Assembly (NCBI GenBank): GCA_034433305.1
Contig: DAOUAM010000073.1
Coordinates: 1 to 11,883, forward strand
DNA from: DAOUAM01 sp034433305
GTDB lineage: Bacteria > Chloroflexota > Dehalococcoidia > Lucifugimonadales > DAOUAM01
Length of the DNA: 11,883 nt
Reading direction: 5' to 3'
This document shows positions 1 to 7,427 of the stretch, one piece after another. Each line of letters begins with the position of its first letter. Positions within the stretch are counted from its first letter, which is position 1. The notes beneath the pieces were generated by a model, which did no database searches, was not told where the DNA came from, and was given only the letters and a program-made list of their open reading frames with translations. A program made the translations under genes and the position numbers.

Positions 1-43
1 GCCGCACGGCCTCGCCCCGCTTCATCCGTCCAGCCCGCGCCCC

Positions 44-3000
44 CTAGTTGCCCACCACCACTCTGATGGTCCTGCTGGCCTTGTTGCCGGACGTGTCCAC
101 GGCCCGCGCCTGGAGCTTGTGCTCGCCGTTGGCCCAGGCCGTGGTGTCCCAGGTGATGCTGTAGGGCGCCGTCAGGTCGCGCCCGATGCGCTGGCCGTCC
201 ACGTAGAAGATGACCTTGCTTACTCCCACATTGTCCGAGGCGCTGGCCTCGATGGTCACCAGGCCAGTCACGGTGCCGAGCGGCGCCGGGGACAGGATGC
301 GCACCGTCGGCGCCTGGGTGTCAGCCACCGGCTCCGGGTTGACCGTCACCACCAGCGTGTCGCTGCCGCTGAGGGCGCCATCGCTGGCCGTCAGCGACAG
401 GGTGTAGGCGCCGGCGACGGCAAAGGTGGCCGTGGTGCTGGCCGCGGCGGCGTCGCCGAAGGTGACCGGCCCCGGCCCGCTGGCCACGGCCCAGGCGAAA
501 GTGAGCGCGCCCGGCGGGTCGGGCAGCCCGTCGTCCGTGGCCGAGCCGCTGAGCGTCACGGTGTCGGCGGGCAGGGTGATGGTCTGGTCAGGCCCGGCGC
601 TGACCACCGGCGCGGCGTTGGCCGGCAGGGTGTTGACGTGGCCCGGGAACGCCCCGGCCAGCTCGGCCACGTTGCCGGCGGCATCGTAGGCCTGCACCCA
701 GATGCGGTAGCCCGACGCCGGCTCGAAGGTGGTGATGGTGCAGGTCGTGCCCGTGCCGGTGAGGGTCGCCACGGTGAACAGGGAGTTGCCGCGGCCGTCC
801 TTCTGCGCCTTGATGATGTAGCCCGCCACGCCCACGTTGTCCGTGGCCGGGTCCCAGGACAGGTCGCACCCGTAGGGCGTGACGTTGGCGCAGGAGGGGT
901 ACCACGTCTGGCTGGGCGGCTCCAGATCGGTCCCCGCCGGGTACACCGGGAAGCTGAAGGTGTGGTCGCTGGTGCCCTCGCTGTTGGTGGCCCGGACGGT
1001 GGCCGTGGCGGTGCCCTCCTGGCCGGGCGCGGGCGTCCAGCGCACCGTGCCGGTCACGGTGTCCACAGTCATACCTTCAGGCCCCGACACCAGGGAGAAG
1101 GTGGGCGGCGGCTCGCCCAGGGCGTCCACCTCGTAGGTGAAAAGCTGGCCCACGATGGCCGCCACCACCTGGCCGCTGCTGGAAACAGGATGGTACGCCG
1201 TCGGCGGCTGGAGGGTCTTCACCAGGAGCGACGGTGTCCTGGCCGACTGGTTGCCCAGAGTGTCCACGGCGCTGACCGAGTACTTGTGGCTGGAGCCGGC
1301 CGTCAGGCCCGAGACCGTCGCCGACAGCCCCATGATGTTGTCGGCCACCAGCCGGTAGCCCGAGGAGAAGCGGTTGATCCTCACGTACTCCCACAGCCGG
1401 TAGTAGCCCACGCCCACGTGGTCGGCGGAGGCGTCCCAGGCCAGGGTGACGGAGGTCTGGGTGACCTGCTCGGCCCGCAGGTTGGCCGGCACCGAGGGCG
1501 GTAGCGTGTCCACGACGTTGAGGCCGAAGGTCTGCTCGTCGCTGCCGGCGCTGTTGGACGCGCGGACGGTGGCCGAGTGGGCGCCGAGCTGGTCCGGGGC
1601 CGGCGTCCAGGAGAGCAGGCCGGTGGCGGCGTCCATGCCCATGCCCTGCGGGCCGGACACCAGCGAGAAGGTCACTGGCGGCGCGCCCGTGGCGGTGACC
1701 TGGTACTGGTACGGCACGCCCACGTTGGCGTCGCCCGGCGGCGGCACCGAGGTAATGGTTGGCGCCGAGTTATTGACCGTGACGACGACCGGCGCGGAGG
1801 TGGCGCTGTTACCAGCGGCGTCGAAGGCCACGGCGGTCAGGGTGTACTCGCTGTCGGCCAGCGCCGTCGTGTCCCAGCTCACGGCGTAGGCCGGCCCCGC
1901 CGAGGCGCCGATGAGGCGGCTGCCGCTGTGGTAGAACTCCACCCGCGCCACGCCCACGTTGTCGGAGGCGTCCGCCGTGAGGGCGACGGTGTTGGACACG
2001 CGGCTGCCGTTGGCGGGCGAGGTGAGGGCCACGGCCGGCGGCTCCTGGTCGGCGGTGGCGCCGGGCACCTGGAGCAGCATCCAGGCGGTGGAGTCCTCGC
2101 CGTAGTTGCGGTCCGGGACGGCTAGGTCCGGGTAGCCGTCCTCGTTCCAGTCGGCCACGGCCACCATCTCTGGCTGCGTCCCCACAGGCACCGGCTGCGC
2201 CGGCAGCAGCGTGCCATCGCCGTTGCCCAGGAACATCTTGATGTCGTCGCTGTCCTGCGCCACCACGACCACGTCGCGGGCGCCATCCAGGTCCAGGTCG
2301 GCCACGGCCACGTCCCGTAGGAAAGACCCGGCGGCGTGGGCCGTCGGCGGCGCGAAGGTGCCGTCGCCGTTGCCCAGGGCTACCAGCAGGTCGCCCGTGT
2401 ATATCTCCACCGAGGCGATGTCGGGCGCGCCATCGCCGTCCAGGTCGCCCACGGCCAGCGCCTCGTTCAGCGCGTTGCGGCCGGCCGTCCCGGCGTAGGA
2501 GAAGGAGCCGTCGCCGGCGCCCAGGAAGACGCTGACGCCGCTGTAGTGCGACACGGCCAGGTCCAGGTGGCCGTCGCCGTCCAGGTCGGCGGACGCCATG
2601 TCTGTGGCGTGGAGGCCGCTGGCGCCGTCCACGGGCATGGCCGCGCCGAAGGTGCCGTCGCCGGCGCCAGGGAACAGCGTTATGCCGTAGCCCCCGGCGT
2701 TGGTGGCCACTGCCAGGTCGGTCGTGCCGTCCTCGTTAAAGTCGGCCGGCGCCACGGCTATGGGAAACGTGCCAGCGCCGGTCAGGCAGGTCTTGAAGGT
2801 GTACTGCGTGCCGGGGCCGTCGCTCAGCAGCACCATGACGCCTGTCTGGCTGCCGCACTGCGGGTCCGGCGAGAACTTGGAGCTGGTGCCCTGGGTCACC
2901 GCCAGGTCAATGGCCCCGTCGCTGTTGAAGTCGGCGGCGGCGACGCCGTAGGCGTAGGGCAGGTAAATGGTGTTCTCCTTGTTCAGGGCGCCCGCGCCGT

Positions 3001-3259
3001 CGCCCAGCAGGAAGTTTATGCGGTCGCTGGTGGTGGCGATGACCAGGTCCAGGTGGCCGTCCTGGTCGAAGTCCGCCACCGCCAGGTCCGTGGGCAGGCT
3101 GCCGCCGACCTCGTTGGCCGCCGGGGCCTCGAACTCCACCCCTGGCGACTGGGCCGGCGGGCTGGCCAGCGCGACGCCGCCAGACGCGAATATCGCCAGC
3201 AGCGCTACGAGGGCCGCGAGCAGGAGGGGGGCCTTCCGGGCGGTAAAGCGGGACTCCAT
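44..3259 (-). CDS. Secreted FG-GAP beta-propeller protein with Ig/FN3/PKD modules
   Basis: The product is 1071 aa, exported and probably extracellular or surface-associated, acting in adhesion or binding; no catalytic domain is seen. Residues 1-33 form a Sec signal peptide (basic RFTARK, long Leu/Ala core, predicted cleavage after ALA). Residues about 46-400 carry seven FG-GAP/VCBS repeats, each with a calcium-loop motif (DFDQDG, DFNSDG, DFNEDG, DLDGDG twice, DLDLDG, DWNEDG), enough for one seven-bladed integrin-alpha-like propeller. Then follow Ig-like (408-497), putative-Ig/He_PIG (499-583), FN3 (586-682), He_PIG (685-776), FN3 (779-879), PKD (882-977) and a second Ig-like module (981-1070). 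There is no LPXTG, C-terminal helix or other anchor. The ATG at 3259 is preferred over an in-frame GTG at 3307 because it places the signal peptide correctly, although its Shine-Dalgarno site is weak. Substrate or partner is unknown. Confidence 0.9.
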   Translation of the reverse strand: MESRFTARKAPLLLAALVALLAIFASGGVALASPPAQSPGVEFEAPAANEVGGSLPTDLAVADFDQDGHLDLVIATTSDRINFLLGDGAGALNKENTIYLPYAYGVAAADFNSDGAIDLAVTQGTSSKFSPDPQCGSQTGVMVLLSDGPGTQYTFKTCLTGAGTFPIAVAPADFNEDGTTDLAVATNAGGYGITLFPGAGDGTFGAAMPVDGASGLHATDMASADLDGDGHLDLAVSHYSGVSVFLGAGDGSFSYAGTAGRNALNEALAVGDLDGDGAPDIASVEIYTGDLLVALGNGDGTFAPPTAHAAGSFLRDVAVADLDLDGARDVVVVAQDSDDIKMFLGNGDGTLLPAQPVPVGTQPEMVAVADWNEDGYPDLAVPDRNYGEDSTAWMLLQVPGATADQEPPAVALTSPANGSRVSNTVALTADASDNVGVARVEFYHSGSRLIGASAGPAYAVSWDTTALADSEYTLTAVAFDAAGNSATSAPVVVTVNNSAPTITSVPPPGDANVGVPYQYQVTATGAPPVTFSLVSGPQGMGMDAATGLLSWTPAPDQLGAHSATVRASNSAGSDEQTFGLNVVDTLPPSVPANLRAEQVTQTSVTLAWDASADHVGVGYYRLWEYVRINRFSSGYRLVADNIMGLSATVSGLTAGSSHKYSVSAVDTLGNQSARTPSLLVKTLQPPTAYHPVSSSGQVVAAIVGQLFTYEVDALGEPPPTFSLVSGPEGMTVDTVTGTVRWTPAPGQEGTATATVRATNSEGTSDHTFSFPVYPAGTDLEPPSQTWYPSCANVTPYGCDLSWDPATDNVGVAGYIIKAQKDGRGNSLFTVATLTGTGTTCTITTFEPASGYRIWVQAYDAAGNVAELAGAFPGHVNTLPANAAPVVSAGPDQTITLPADTVTLSGSATDDGLPDPPGALTFAWAVASGPGPVTFGDAAAASTTATFAVAGAYTLSLTASDGALSGSDTLVVTVNPEPVADTQAPTVRILSPAPLGTVTGLVTIEASASDNVGVSKVIFYVDGQRIGRDLTAPYSITWDTTAWANGEHKLQARAVDTSGNKASRTIRVVVGN

Positions 3260-3465
3260 CCCACTACGAGCTATGAAAGAGCGCACAAAACACCTCGGTC
3301 CGAGCACCAGACTGGCCCACGCAGGGACTCGCCAGGCCGTGGACGAAGGAGGTCGAGAGGGTAGGGCGGCGCGGCTCCACGCTGGCGCCGGCAGCCAGGA
3401 CAGCAGGGAGGAGTGGCCATGCCCAGGGGGTCCTCAAGCGGGTCTAACGATGCTCACGGTTGAGA

Positions 3466-3495
3466 AGTATACACCAGCGCAGCGTCAGCTGTACA
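3466..3495 (-). promoter_or_regulatory. Putative sigma-70 promoter for the FG-GAP gene
   Basis: On the minus strand, TGTACA (-35, 4 of 6 matches to TTGACA) at 3490-3495 is separated by 18 bp from TATACT (-10, 5 of 6 matches) at 3466-3471. The predicted start of transcription is near 3459, giving a leader of about 200 nt before the ATG at 3259. The long leader and imperfect -35 keep confidence moderate. Confidence 0.45.
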
Positions 3496-3507
3496 TACAT
3501 ATGCATC

Positions 3508-3527
3508 AGGCCCTGGAGAAAGGGCCT
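3508..3527 (-). terminator. Hairpin downstream of holin-like gene, possible terminator
   Basis: AGGCCCT and AGGGCCT form a perfect 7-bp stem with a 6-nt loop, 43 bp beyond the stop codon of the holin-like gene. The sequence after it on the minus strand is AT-rich (GATGCATATGTATG) but has no T-run, so it is at best a weak intrinsic terminator. It precedes the promoter of the FG-GAP gene. Confidence 0.35.
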
Positions 3528-3570
3528 CCACAAGCCCACCCAGGTGGCTCGAAGCAGAGTCGCGGGGCTG

Positions 3571-3780
3571 TCACTCATCGCCGTTCAGCCGTGACATGGC
3601 CTTGCTCAGGCTGGAGGCGGCGTCCGAGTCGTGGCGCTCCAGCAGCCGGATGATGGCGCGGGTCATGAGCTGCAAGGTCCGCTCGAAGCGGTTCAGGATG
3701 CGCTCCAGCCGGAACATGAACCACAGCAGCAACAGCCCGGCGATGCCCGCGTTCAGAAAAGGCGTCAGGTCTATGTCCAT
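3571..3780 (-). CDS. Small holin-like single-TM protein
   Basis: The product is 69 aa. A polar start (MDIDLTPF) leads into one transmembrane segment at about residues 9-23 (LNAGIAGLLLLWFMF). A long basic amphipathic helix follows (RLERILNRFERTLQLMTRAIIRLLERH), then an acidic tail. This layout resembles short BhlA/UviB and YvrJ-type holin-like proteins, usually 50-90 aa; the match is by architecture, not a firm family call. The ATG at 3780 is chosen because GGAGG lies 8 nt upstream; in-frame codons further upstream lack such a site. It is the last gene of the tail-type operon, about 195 bp beyond the hub gene, a usual position for a phage lysis or membrane gene. An alternative is an uncharacterised membrane protein that oligomerises through the helix. 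Confidence 0.75.
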   Translation of the reverse strand: MDIDLTPFLNAGIAGLLLLWFMFRLERILNRFERTLQLMTRAIIRLLERHDSDAASSLSKAMSRLNGDE

Positions 3781-3862
3781 GTGTTTGCCCTCCCCGGAAC
3801 AGGCTCCCAGTACCAGCCTCACGACACTTCGAGGGAGTGGGTATGCCAGGGCAAGGGCCACA

Positions 3863-3951
3863 AGACCTCACCCCCGTAGCCCCTTCTCCGAATTCGGAGA
3901 GGGGCCATAGATTGACCAGCATTGTGCCCTCAAACGCCGGGGGTGAGGTCT
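3863..3951. repeat. Palindromic intergenic repeat with 14-bp perfect inverted ends
   Basis: The ends AGACCTCACCCCCG (3863-3876) and CGGGGGTGAGGTCT (3938-3951) are perfect inverted copies 61 bp apart. Nested inside is a second palindrome, 3881-3904, centred on CTCCGAATTCGGAG with no loop. The element sits between the hub and holin-like genes. The CCTCACCCC...CCCTTCTCC vocabulary resembles that of the MITE at 10989-11139, so it could be a MITE or REP-like element. It could also fold in the operon mRNA. Confidence 0.7.
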
Positions 3952-3975
3952 GCCACGGAAAGACGCCCCCAGTAG

Positions 3976-5943
3976 CTACACTCCCCTCAGCAGCAGCTCA
4001 CCCACAACCGACGTCCAGCCCTCGCCCACGGTTATCCTGTGGCCCTCGATGTAGAAGTCCTGGTTGATGCCCATGGCGTCGTAGCGCACGGTGACCCTGT
4101 CGGAGAAGCCGCGCTGCAGGACCAGCATCAGGTTGGCCCTGGAGCCGTTGGGCACGACGATGCTCAGCACGGTCTTCGGGTCTTTCCGGCGGGCCAGGCG
4201 TCCCTGGACGGTGGCCAGGGCCGTGTCCACCAGGCGCGTCCAGCGGGCGTCTATGGTCTTCGTGCGCTCGCCGTAGGCGCTCTTGCTGGCCTCGTCCTGG
4301 GCCAGCACCAGCAGCGGGTCATTAAAGGTCAGGGCGTTCACGGCCCGCAGTTTCAGCAGCGTCAGGTAGCCCGCCGTCGGCCCGAAGGTCACCCGTACCA
4401 GTGTGCCCTTGCCGCTGTACCGCTCCGGCTCCGGGTGGCTGACCGTAAGCTCGCCCGATATGTCGGCGCCGCTGCCGTCCTGGCTTGTGTTGGCCTCGTA
4501 GTCGGTGTTCTCCGCTGGCGCGACCACGCCGGCCACGATGTCGTAGCCCTTGCTTTCGGCCAGGAAGTCGCGGGTCTCCCCCGCGTTGAAGTGGGGCTTC
4601 TCCGTCAGCGTCCAGACCGTCCTGAGGCCCTGGTTGGTGGCGTCGCGCACCCTCATGAAGACCATGTTCTCCACGTAGCTGGCCCCGTCGTCCCACGTTA
4701 GCTCGGAGAAGTAGGGGGCTGTGCCGCCGCTTGTCTCCGTGATGGTCGCCAGCGACGTGGTGTGAGGCCCGGAGGCCCGGTGGGAGCGGCCCTCCAGCCG
4801 CCAGTAGCCGTGGCCGTCAACGTAGATGAAGCCGTCCTCCTCGTCCTGGAGCAGGTAAATCTCGTCCATGGCCCGCACTCCCCAGGATGGCGGAGTCCAT
4901 AGCTCGGGCACCAGCGTCGTGCCGGTGTCCATCAGGCGGCGTCCAGTGTCAACGCCGGCGTAGTCCAGCAGGCCGCCCAGGACTTCCGAGGACGTCTGGG
5001 GCAACTGCGAGGAGGGGTAGGTGTACAGCGTCACGCTGGTCAGCCGCGCCATCTCGTCCAGCGCCCGGACGTAGCAGTACTGGCCCCTGCCGCTCCTGCG
5101 CGGCCTGGGGTGGATGGCGTCAATGGCCCCGTGGAACAGCGATACCCACCCGCCGAAGCCCTCCCACAGGTGGTCGGCCTGGTCGTCACAGTACAGGCCG
5201 TGCCGGGTCGCCGCGCTGTTGAAGGCCGACGTGGCGCTCACTACCCTGTCGCCGTCCACCAGGACGCCAATGGAGTCGCCATGGAGGGCCACCTGGAGGG
5301 CCTTCTTCTCCGCCGCGCCCCAGGCGAAGGCGGCGCTGGCCAGCAGGCTATCGGCGCCGGCCTCCACCTTCCTGACCTCCATGGCCGCGCCCGTGACGCG
5401 CAGGTACAGGTAGTTGCTGGCGTCGGCGAAGCGGAAGCACAGGCCGCCGTGGTCTGTGGCGTCGCTGCCACGGGTGAAGTCGCAGCCCAGGGACACGTGG
5501 GCATCGCCCATGTCCAGGGTTGCCACGCAGCGGCCACCGCCCTGGACGCCGGAGGTCTGGACGCCGGCGCCCGAGGCGGCGATGGCGAACCCGCCCAGGT
5601 GCTCGGCCCAGGCGAAGCTGGCGTCGTAGTCCGGCGCGTGGCCCGCCAGGTGGGTCCCCGGAGTGCCGGTGAAGCTATCATAGGGATAGGCGGCCCGCAC
5701 GCATACCTTGCGGCCTGGCTTCAGGTTGCCCGCCAGGGGCGACGCGCCGTTGGGCGGGCTGTACCTGTGGCCGTCGTTCCGCAGCTCCAGTTCCAGCCGC
5801 GCGGCCTCCACGCGCTCGCTGGCCAGGTCGCGGAAGTGCTCCAGTGTCAGGCCCAGCACGTCCGAGGTCACGTCCTCGCCCGCGTCGGCGAAGTCGCCGT
5901 CATCATTCCAGTCAATGCACACCAGCCACCTGGCCTGTGCCAT
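3976..5943 (-). CDS. Phage tail hub / minor tail protein with inserted jelly-roll
   Basis: The product is 655 aa. Residues 11-23 (DWNDDGDFADAGE) form an acidic Ca-loop-like motif seen at the start of some phage minor tail proteins. Residues 30-84 contain a pattern typical of tail hub or baseplate proteins (LELELRNDGHRYSPPN, then SPLAGNLKPGRKVCVRA). The hub pattern resumes at 268-300 (SLFHGAIDAIHP, then VRALDEMARL). Residues about 88-267 between these blocks look like a LamG/concanavalin-like jelly-roll (FAIAASGAGVQT; LCFRFADASNYLYLRV; IGVLVDGDRVVS). The C-terminal third ends with a hub-like block (DFYIEGHRITVGEGWTSVV). A role at the tail tip in host or glycan contact is inferred. The ATG at 5943 follows GGGAGGG at good spacing; a longer in-frame extension to 6150 overlaps the neighbouring gene and is rejected. 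No peptidase or lysozyme motif was recognised. Confidence 0.72.
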   Translation of the reverse strand: MAQARWLVCIDWNDDGDFADAGEDVTSDVLGLTLEHFRDLASERVEAARLELELRNDGHRYSPPNGASPLAGNLKPGRKVCVRAAYPYDSFTGTPGTHLAGHAPDYDASFAWAEHLGGFAIAASGAGVQTSGVQGGGRCVATLDMGDAHVSLGCDFTRGSDATDHGGLCFRFADASNYLYLRVTGAAMEVRKVEAGADSLLASAAFAWGAAEKKALQVALHGDSIGVLVDGDRVVSATSAFNSAATRHGLYCDDQADHLWEGFGGWVSLFHGAIDAIHPRPRRSGRGQYCYVRALDEMARLTSVTLYTYPSSQLPQTSSEVLGGLLDYAGVDTGRRLMDTGTTLVPELWTPPSWGVRAMDEIYLLQDEEDGFIYVDGHGYWRLEGRSHRASGPHTTSLATITETSGGTAPYFSELTWDDGASYVENMVFMRVRDATNQGLRTVWTLTEKPHFNAGETRDFLAESKGYDIVAGVVAPAENTDYEANTSQDGSGADISGELTVSHPEPERYSGKGTLVRVTFGPTAGYLTLLKLRAVNALTFNDPLLVLAQDEASKSAYGERTKTIDARWTRLVDTALATVQGRLARRKDPKTVLSIVVPNGSRANLMLVLQRGFSDRVTVRYDAMGINQDFYIEGHRITVGEGWTSVVGELLLRGV

Positions 5944-5987
5944 AGCTGTCCCTCCCGTGGGCGGCCCAGTAGCAGTGGCCGTGGCCT

Positions 5988-6221
5988 TTACGCCAGGCCG
6001 ATGCCCCGCCTCTGGTCCTCCATGATCAGACGCTTGATCTCCTTGGCCAGCCAGCGCATCTGGCGCTCGTCCCCGGAGAGCGCCCAGGACGCGCCGGGGC
6101 CTGCTGCCCGGCCTGCGCCGCCGCCAGTGCCGGCCCGCTGCCGGCTCCATGCCCTGAGTCCCGACACCAGCGAGCGCAGCGCCTCATCCGATTCCGCCAT
6201 CAGCTCCGACAGGTACTGCAT
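5988..6221 (-). CDS. 77-aa helical protein of tail operon, function unknown
   Basis: I do not recognise a family. The protein starts with an acidic helix (MQYLSELMAESDEALRSLV), has a Gly/Ala-rich middle, and ends in a basic amphipathic helix (DERQMRWLAKEIKRLIMED). AGGAGG lies 4 nt before the ATG at 6221, which fixes the start. The longer frame to 6350 only translates the upstream palindromic repeat. It lies 44 bp before the hub gene and after the chaperone-like gene. That place is often held by the second tail chaperone product or a tape-measure neighbour, so a small tail-assembly factor is possible but unproven. Confidence 0.65.
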   Translation of the reverse strand: MQYLSELMAESDEALRSLVSGLRAWSRQRAGTGGGAGRAAGPGASWALSGDERQMRWLAKEIKRLIMEDQRRGIGLA

Positions 6222-6306
6222 ACTGCCTCCTGAATTCCGGGATGGTTTGTTGAAGACCTGCCTGATGGTTGGCGAAGGTTTCACCCCCATTCCCTTGGCA
6301 GACGTA

Positions 6307-6363
6307 GTAGGGGCAGGCCTTGTGCCTGCCCTGGCCCTGGGCAACCACAAGGGTTGCCCCTAC
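6307..6363. repeat. Double-hairpin intergenic repeat (GTAGGGG...CCCCTAC)
   Basis: Outer 7-bp inverted repeats GTAGGGG (6307-6313) and CCCCTAC (6357-6363) enclose two perfect 8-bp hairpins with 5-nt loops: GGGCAGGC/GCCTGCCC (6311-6331) and GGGCAACC/GGTTGCCC (6339-6359). This is REP/MITE-like architecture. Similar GTAGGGGC-type palindromes are, from general experience, frequent between genes in some GC-rich environmental genomes. It lies in the 191-bp gap between the chaperone-like gene and the 77-aa gene. Confidence 0.8.
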
Positions 6364-6412
6364 GGACCGGGCAGAGGGCTACGGGAGTGAGATTGGCCCG
6401 AGCGTGGCCCCC

Positions 6413-6880
6413 TCAGACCTCCAGGCTGCCCCTGGTGTCCAGGGCGTGGCGCACCGCCAGGTAAATAGCCAGCTTTCGGACCACATCGGCTGGCGTCTCC
6501 TGGAGTTCGTGCCAGGTCCAGCCGGTGAGGGCCAGCAGGTGCGCTTCGGTGAAGGCGGTGGGCACCTGGCCGCGCAGCAGCCCGGCGAAAAGCTCCTGGG
6601 CCATTGGCCCGGCGTCGGCGCCGCCCAAGGCGGGCAGGACTTCCCGGAGCGCCACAGCCAGGGCCGCCGCCACGTCGTCGGGCTGGCGCAGGCGCACCGC
6701 CTCGGGGCTGACCTCCTCGGGGAAGCTCCAGGCCGCGGTCAGGGAGGCCAGCGCCTGCTCCACCAGCCCCGGCGCGTCATCCTTGGCCATCCACTGGCGG
6801 ACGTGCCGCCACAGGGGCCGCAGCCGTAGCTCCCACCAGCCGCCCGTTGGAAGGGCGATGCGTTTCACAGCCTCCGCCAT
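6413..6880 (-). CDS. Tail assembly chaperone-like protein
   Basis: The product is 155 aa, mostly helical. The N-terminus (MAEAVKRIALPTGGWWELRLRPLW) looks like a short beta segment. The C-terminus (LLALTGWTWHELQETPADVV, then RKLAIYLAVRHALDTR) resembles the 'G-W-x-x-x-E-[LI]' helices of phage tail assembly chaperones. Position supports the call: its ATG is 17 bp after the stop of the tail-tube-like gene, and GGAGG lies 6 nt upstream. Many phages make a frameshifted longer product from this gene. I see no A/T-type slippery heptamer near the end here, so that does not appear to be used. It remains possible that this is an unrelated helical phage protein. Confidence 0.55.
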   Translation of the reverse strand: MAEAVKRIALPTGGWWELRLRPLWRHVRQWMAKDDAPGLVEQALASLTAAWSFPEEVSPEAVRLRQPDDVAAALAVALREVLPALGGADAGPMAQELFAGLLRGQVPTAFTEAHLLALTGWTWHELQETPADVVRKLAIYLAVRHALDTRGSLEV

Positions 6881-6897
6881 GGCGACCCTCCAGCGAC

Positions 6898-7323
6898 TCA
6901 GAACGTACCCCTCTGCACCGTGCCATCCACCTGCAGGACAGCCGACCACTCCACCAGGCTGCCCACGCGGCTGTGTAGCTCGTAGGAGACCACCCAGCAG
7001 GTGCCGTGGTACTTCACGTCGCCCGCGCCGGCGCCTTCCGGGCCGTACTCGAAGTCCACGGGCGAGGCGTGTCTACGCAGCGGCCCCAGCACCGCGTCAG
7101 GCCCGCCGCCGGCAGCGTTATCGAACAGGCCGTGTAGAGTGATGGCCACGTCCTCCAGGCCGGGGACAAAGCGCGCGCCGCCATCGCCCAGGGCCGACAC
7201 CTCGTTCAGGTGCCTTGGCCCTGGCAGCCCGCGCACCTCGGTCAGGTACGGCGACAGGTCCCGCTGCACGCCGCCGACGTCATCTATGAAAAACCTGGAT
7301 GCCCTGGCATCGAAGAAGCCCAT
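6898..7323 (-). CDS. Phage major tail (tube)-like protein
   Basis: The product is 141 aa, rich in beta-strands and Gly. Features typical of small tail tube proteins are the opening (MGFFDARASRFFIDDVGGVQ), a 'DLSPYLTEVRGLPGPR' segment, a central 'LEDVAITLHGLFDN' strand pair, and a C-terminal strand series (SLVEWSAVLQVDGTVQRGTF). No export signal is present. The ATG at 7323 is preceded by GAGAGG at 6-nt spacing. It is the first gene of the operon, about 98 bp downstream of the predicted transcription start, and the high-copy tube protein is commonly the first gene of such modules. The call rests on sequence style plus gene order. Confidence 0.6.
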   Translation of the reverse strand: MGFFDARASRFFIDDVGGVQRDLSPYLTEVRGLPGPRHLNEVSALGDGGARFVPGLEDVAITLHGLFDNAAGGGPDAVLGPLRRHASPVDFEYGPEGAGAGDVKYHGTCWVVSYELHSRVGSLVEWSAVLQVDGTVQRGTF

Positions 7324-7383
7324 GCGCTACCTCTCGGTCGGTGCCGCTTGCCAACGGCAATGGCTGGACGCATTCTCGAAAGA

Positions 7384-7417
7384 CAAAGGGACAGACCCCG
7401 CCAGGTCTGTCCCTTTG
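7384..7417. repeat. 14-bp perfect hairpin in operon leader
   Basis: CAAAGGGACAGACC (7384-7397) and GGTCTGTCCCTTTG (7404-7417) pair perfectly over 14 bp with a 6-nt loop. On the minus strand the stem is followed by a pyrimidine-rich tract (TCTTTC), so it could terminate transcripts coming from lysE. It also starts within a few bases of the predicted start of the tail operon mRNA, where it could attenuate or stabilise that mRNA. The AAAGGGACAGACC motif also recalls dispersed REP-like repeats, so a mobile origin is possible. Confidence 0.8.
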
Positions 7418-7427
7418 CTTGCCTGAG

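Larger units (their letters stand above)
3260..3570. other. Intergenic region with no gene
   Basis: This 311-bp stretch separates the holin-like gene from the FG-GAP gene. I see no credible coding sequence in it. Going leftward on the minus strand it holds a 7-bp hairpin (3508-3527), then a promoter-like pair (3466-3495), then a long untranslated leader of about 200 nt. That arrangement suggests the FG-GAP gene is a separate transcription unit from the tail operon. Confidence 0.6.

Noticed and set aside
119..1504. 461-aa plus-strand open frame opposite the FG-GAP gene
   Set aside because: It is rich in Arg, Gly, His and Ala with no domain sense, as expected from the antisense of a GC-rich gene; the minus-strand frame has a signal peptide and clear domains.
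2090..3130. CRISPR-like or other regularly spaced DNA array
   Set aside because: The regular spacing comes from the seven protein repeats; the DNA copies differ and have no conserved spacers.
3260..3307. Longer FG-GAP protein starting at GTG 3307
   Set aside because: It adds 16 residues before a well-formed signal peptide and has no ribosome-binding site.
2336..3364. 342-aa plus-strand frame across the FG-GAP repeats
   Set aside because: Its repeats only mirror the periodic DxDxDG codons on the other strand.
6222..6350. Longer 120-aa version of the 77-aa protein
   Set aside because: The added part translates the palindromic repeat, and AGGAGG marks the ATG at 6221.
6413..6480. Programmed frameshift making a longer chaperone product
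   Set aside because: No slippery heptamer or overlapping downstream frame is seen at the end of the gene; the next 190 bp are non-coding.
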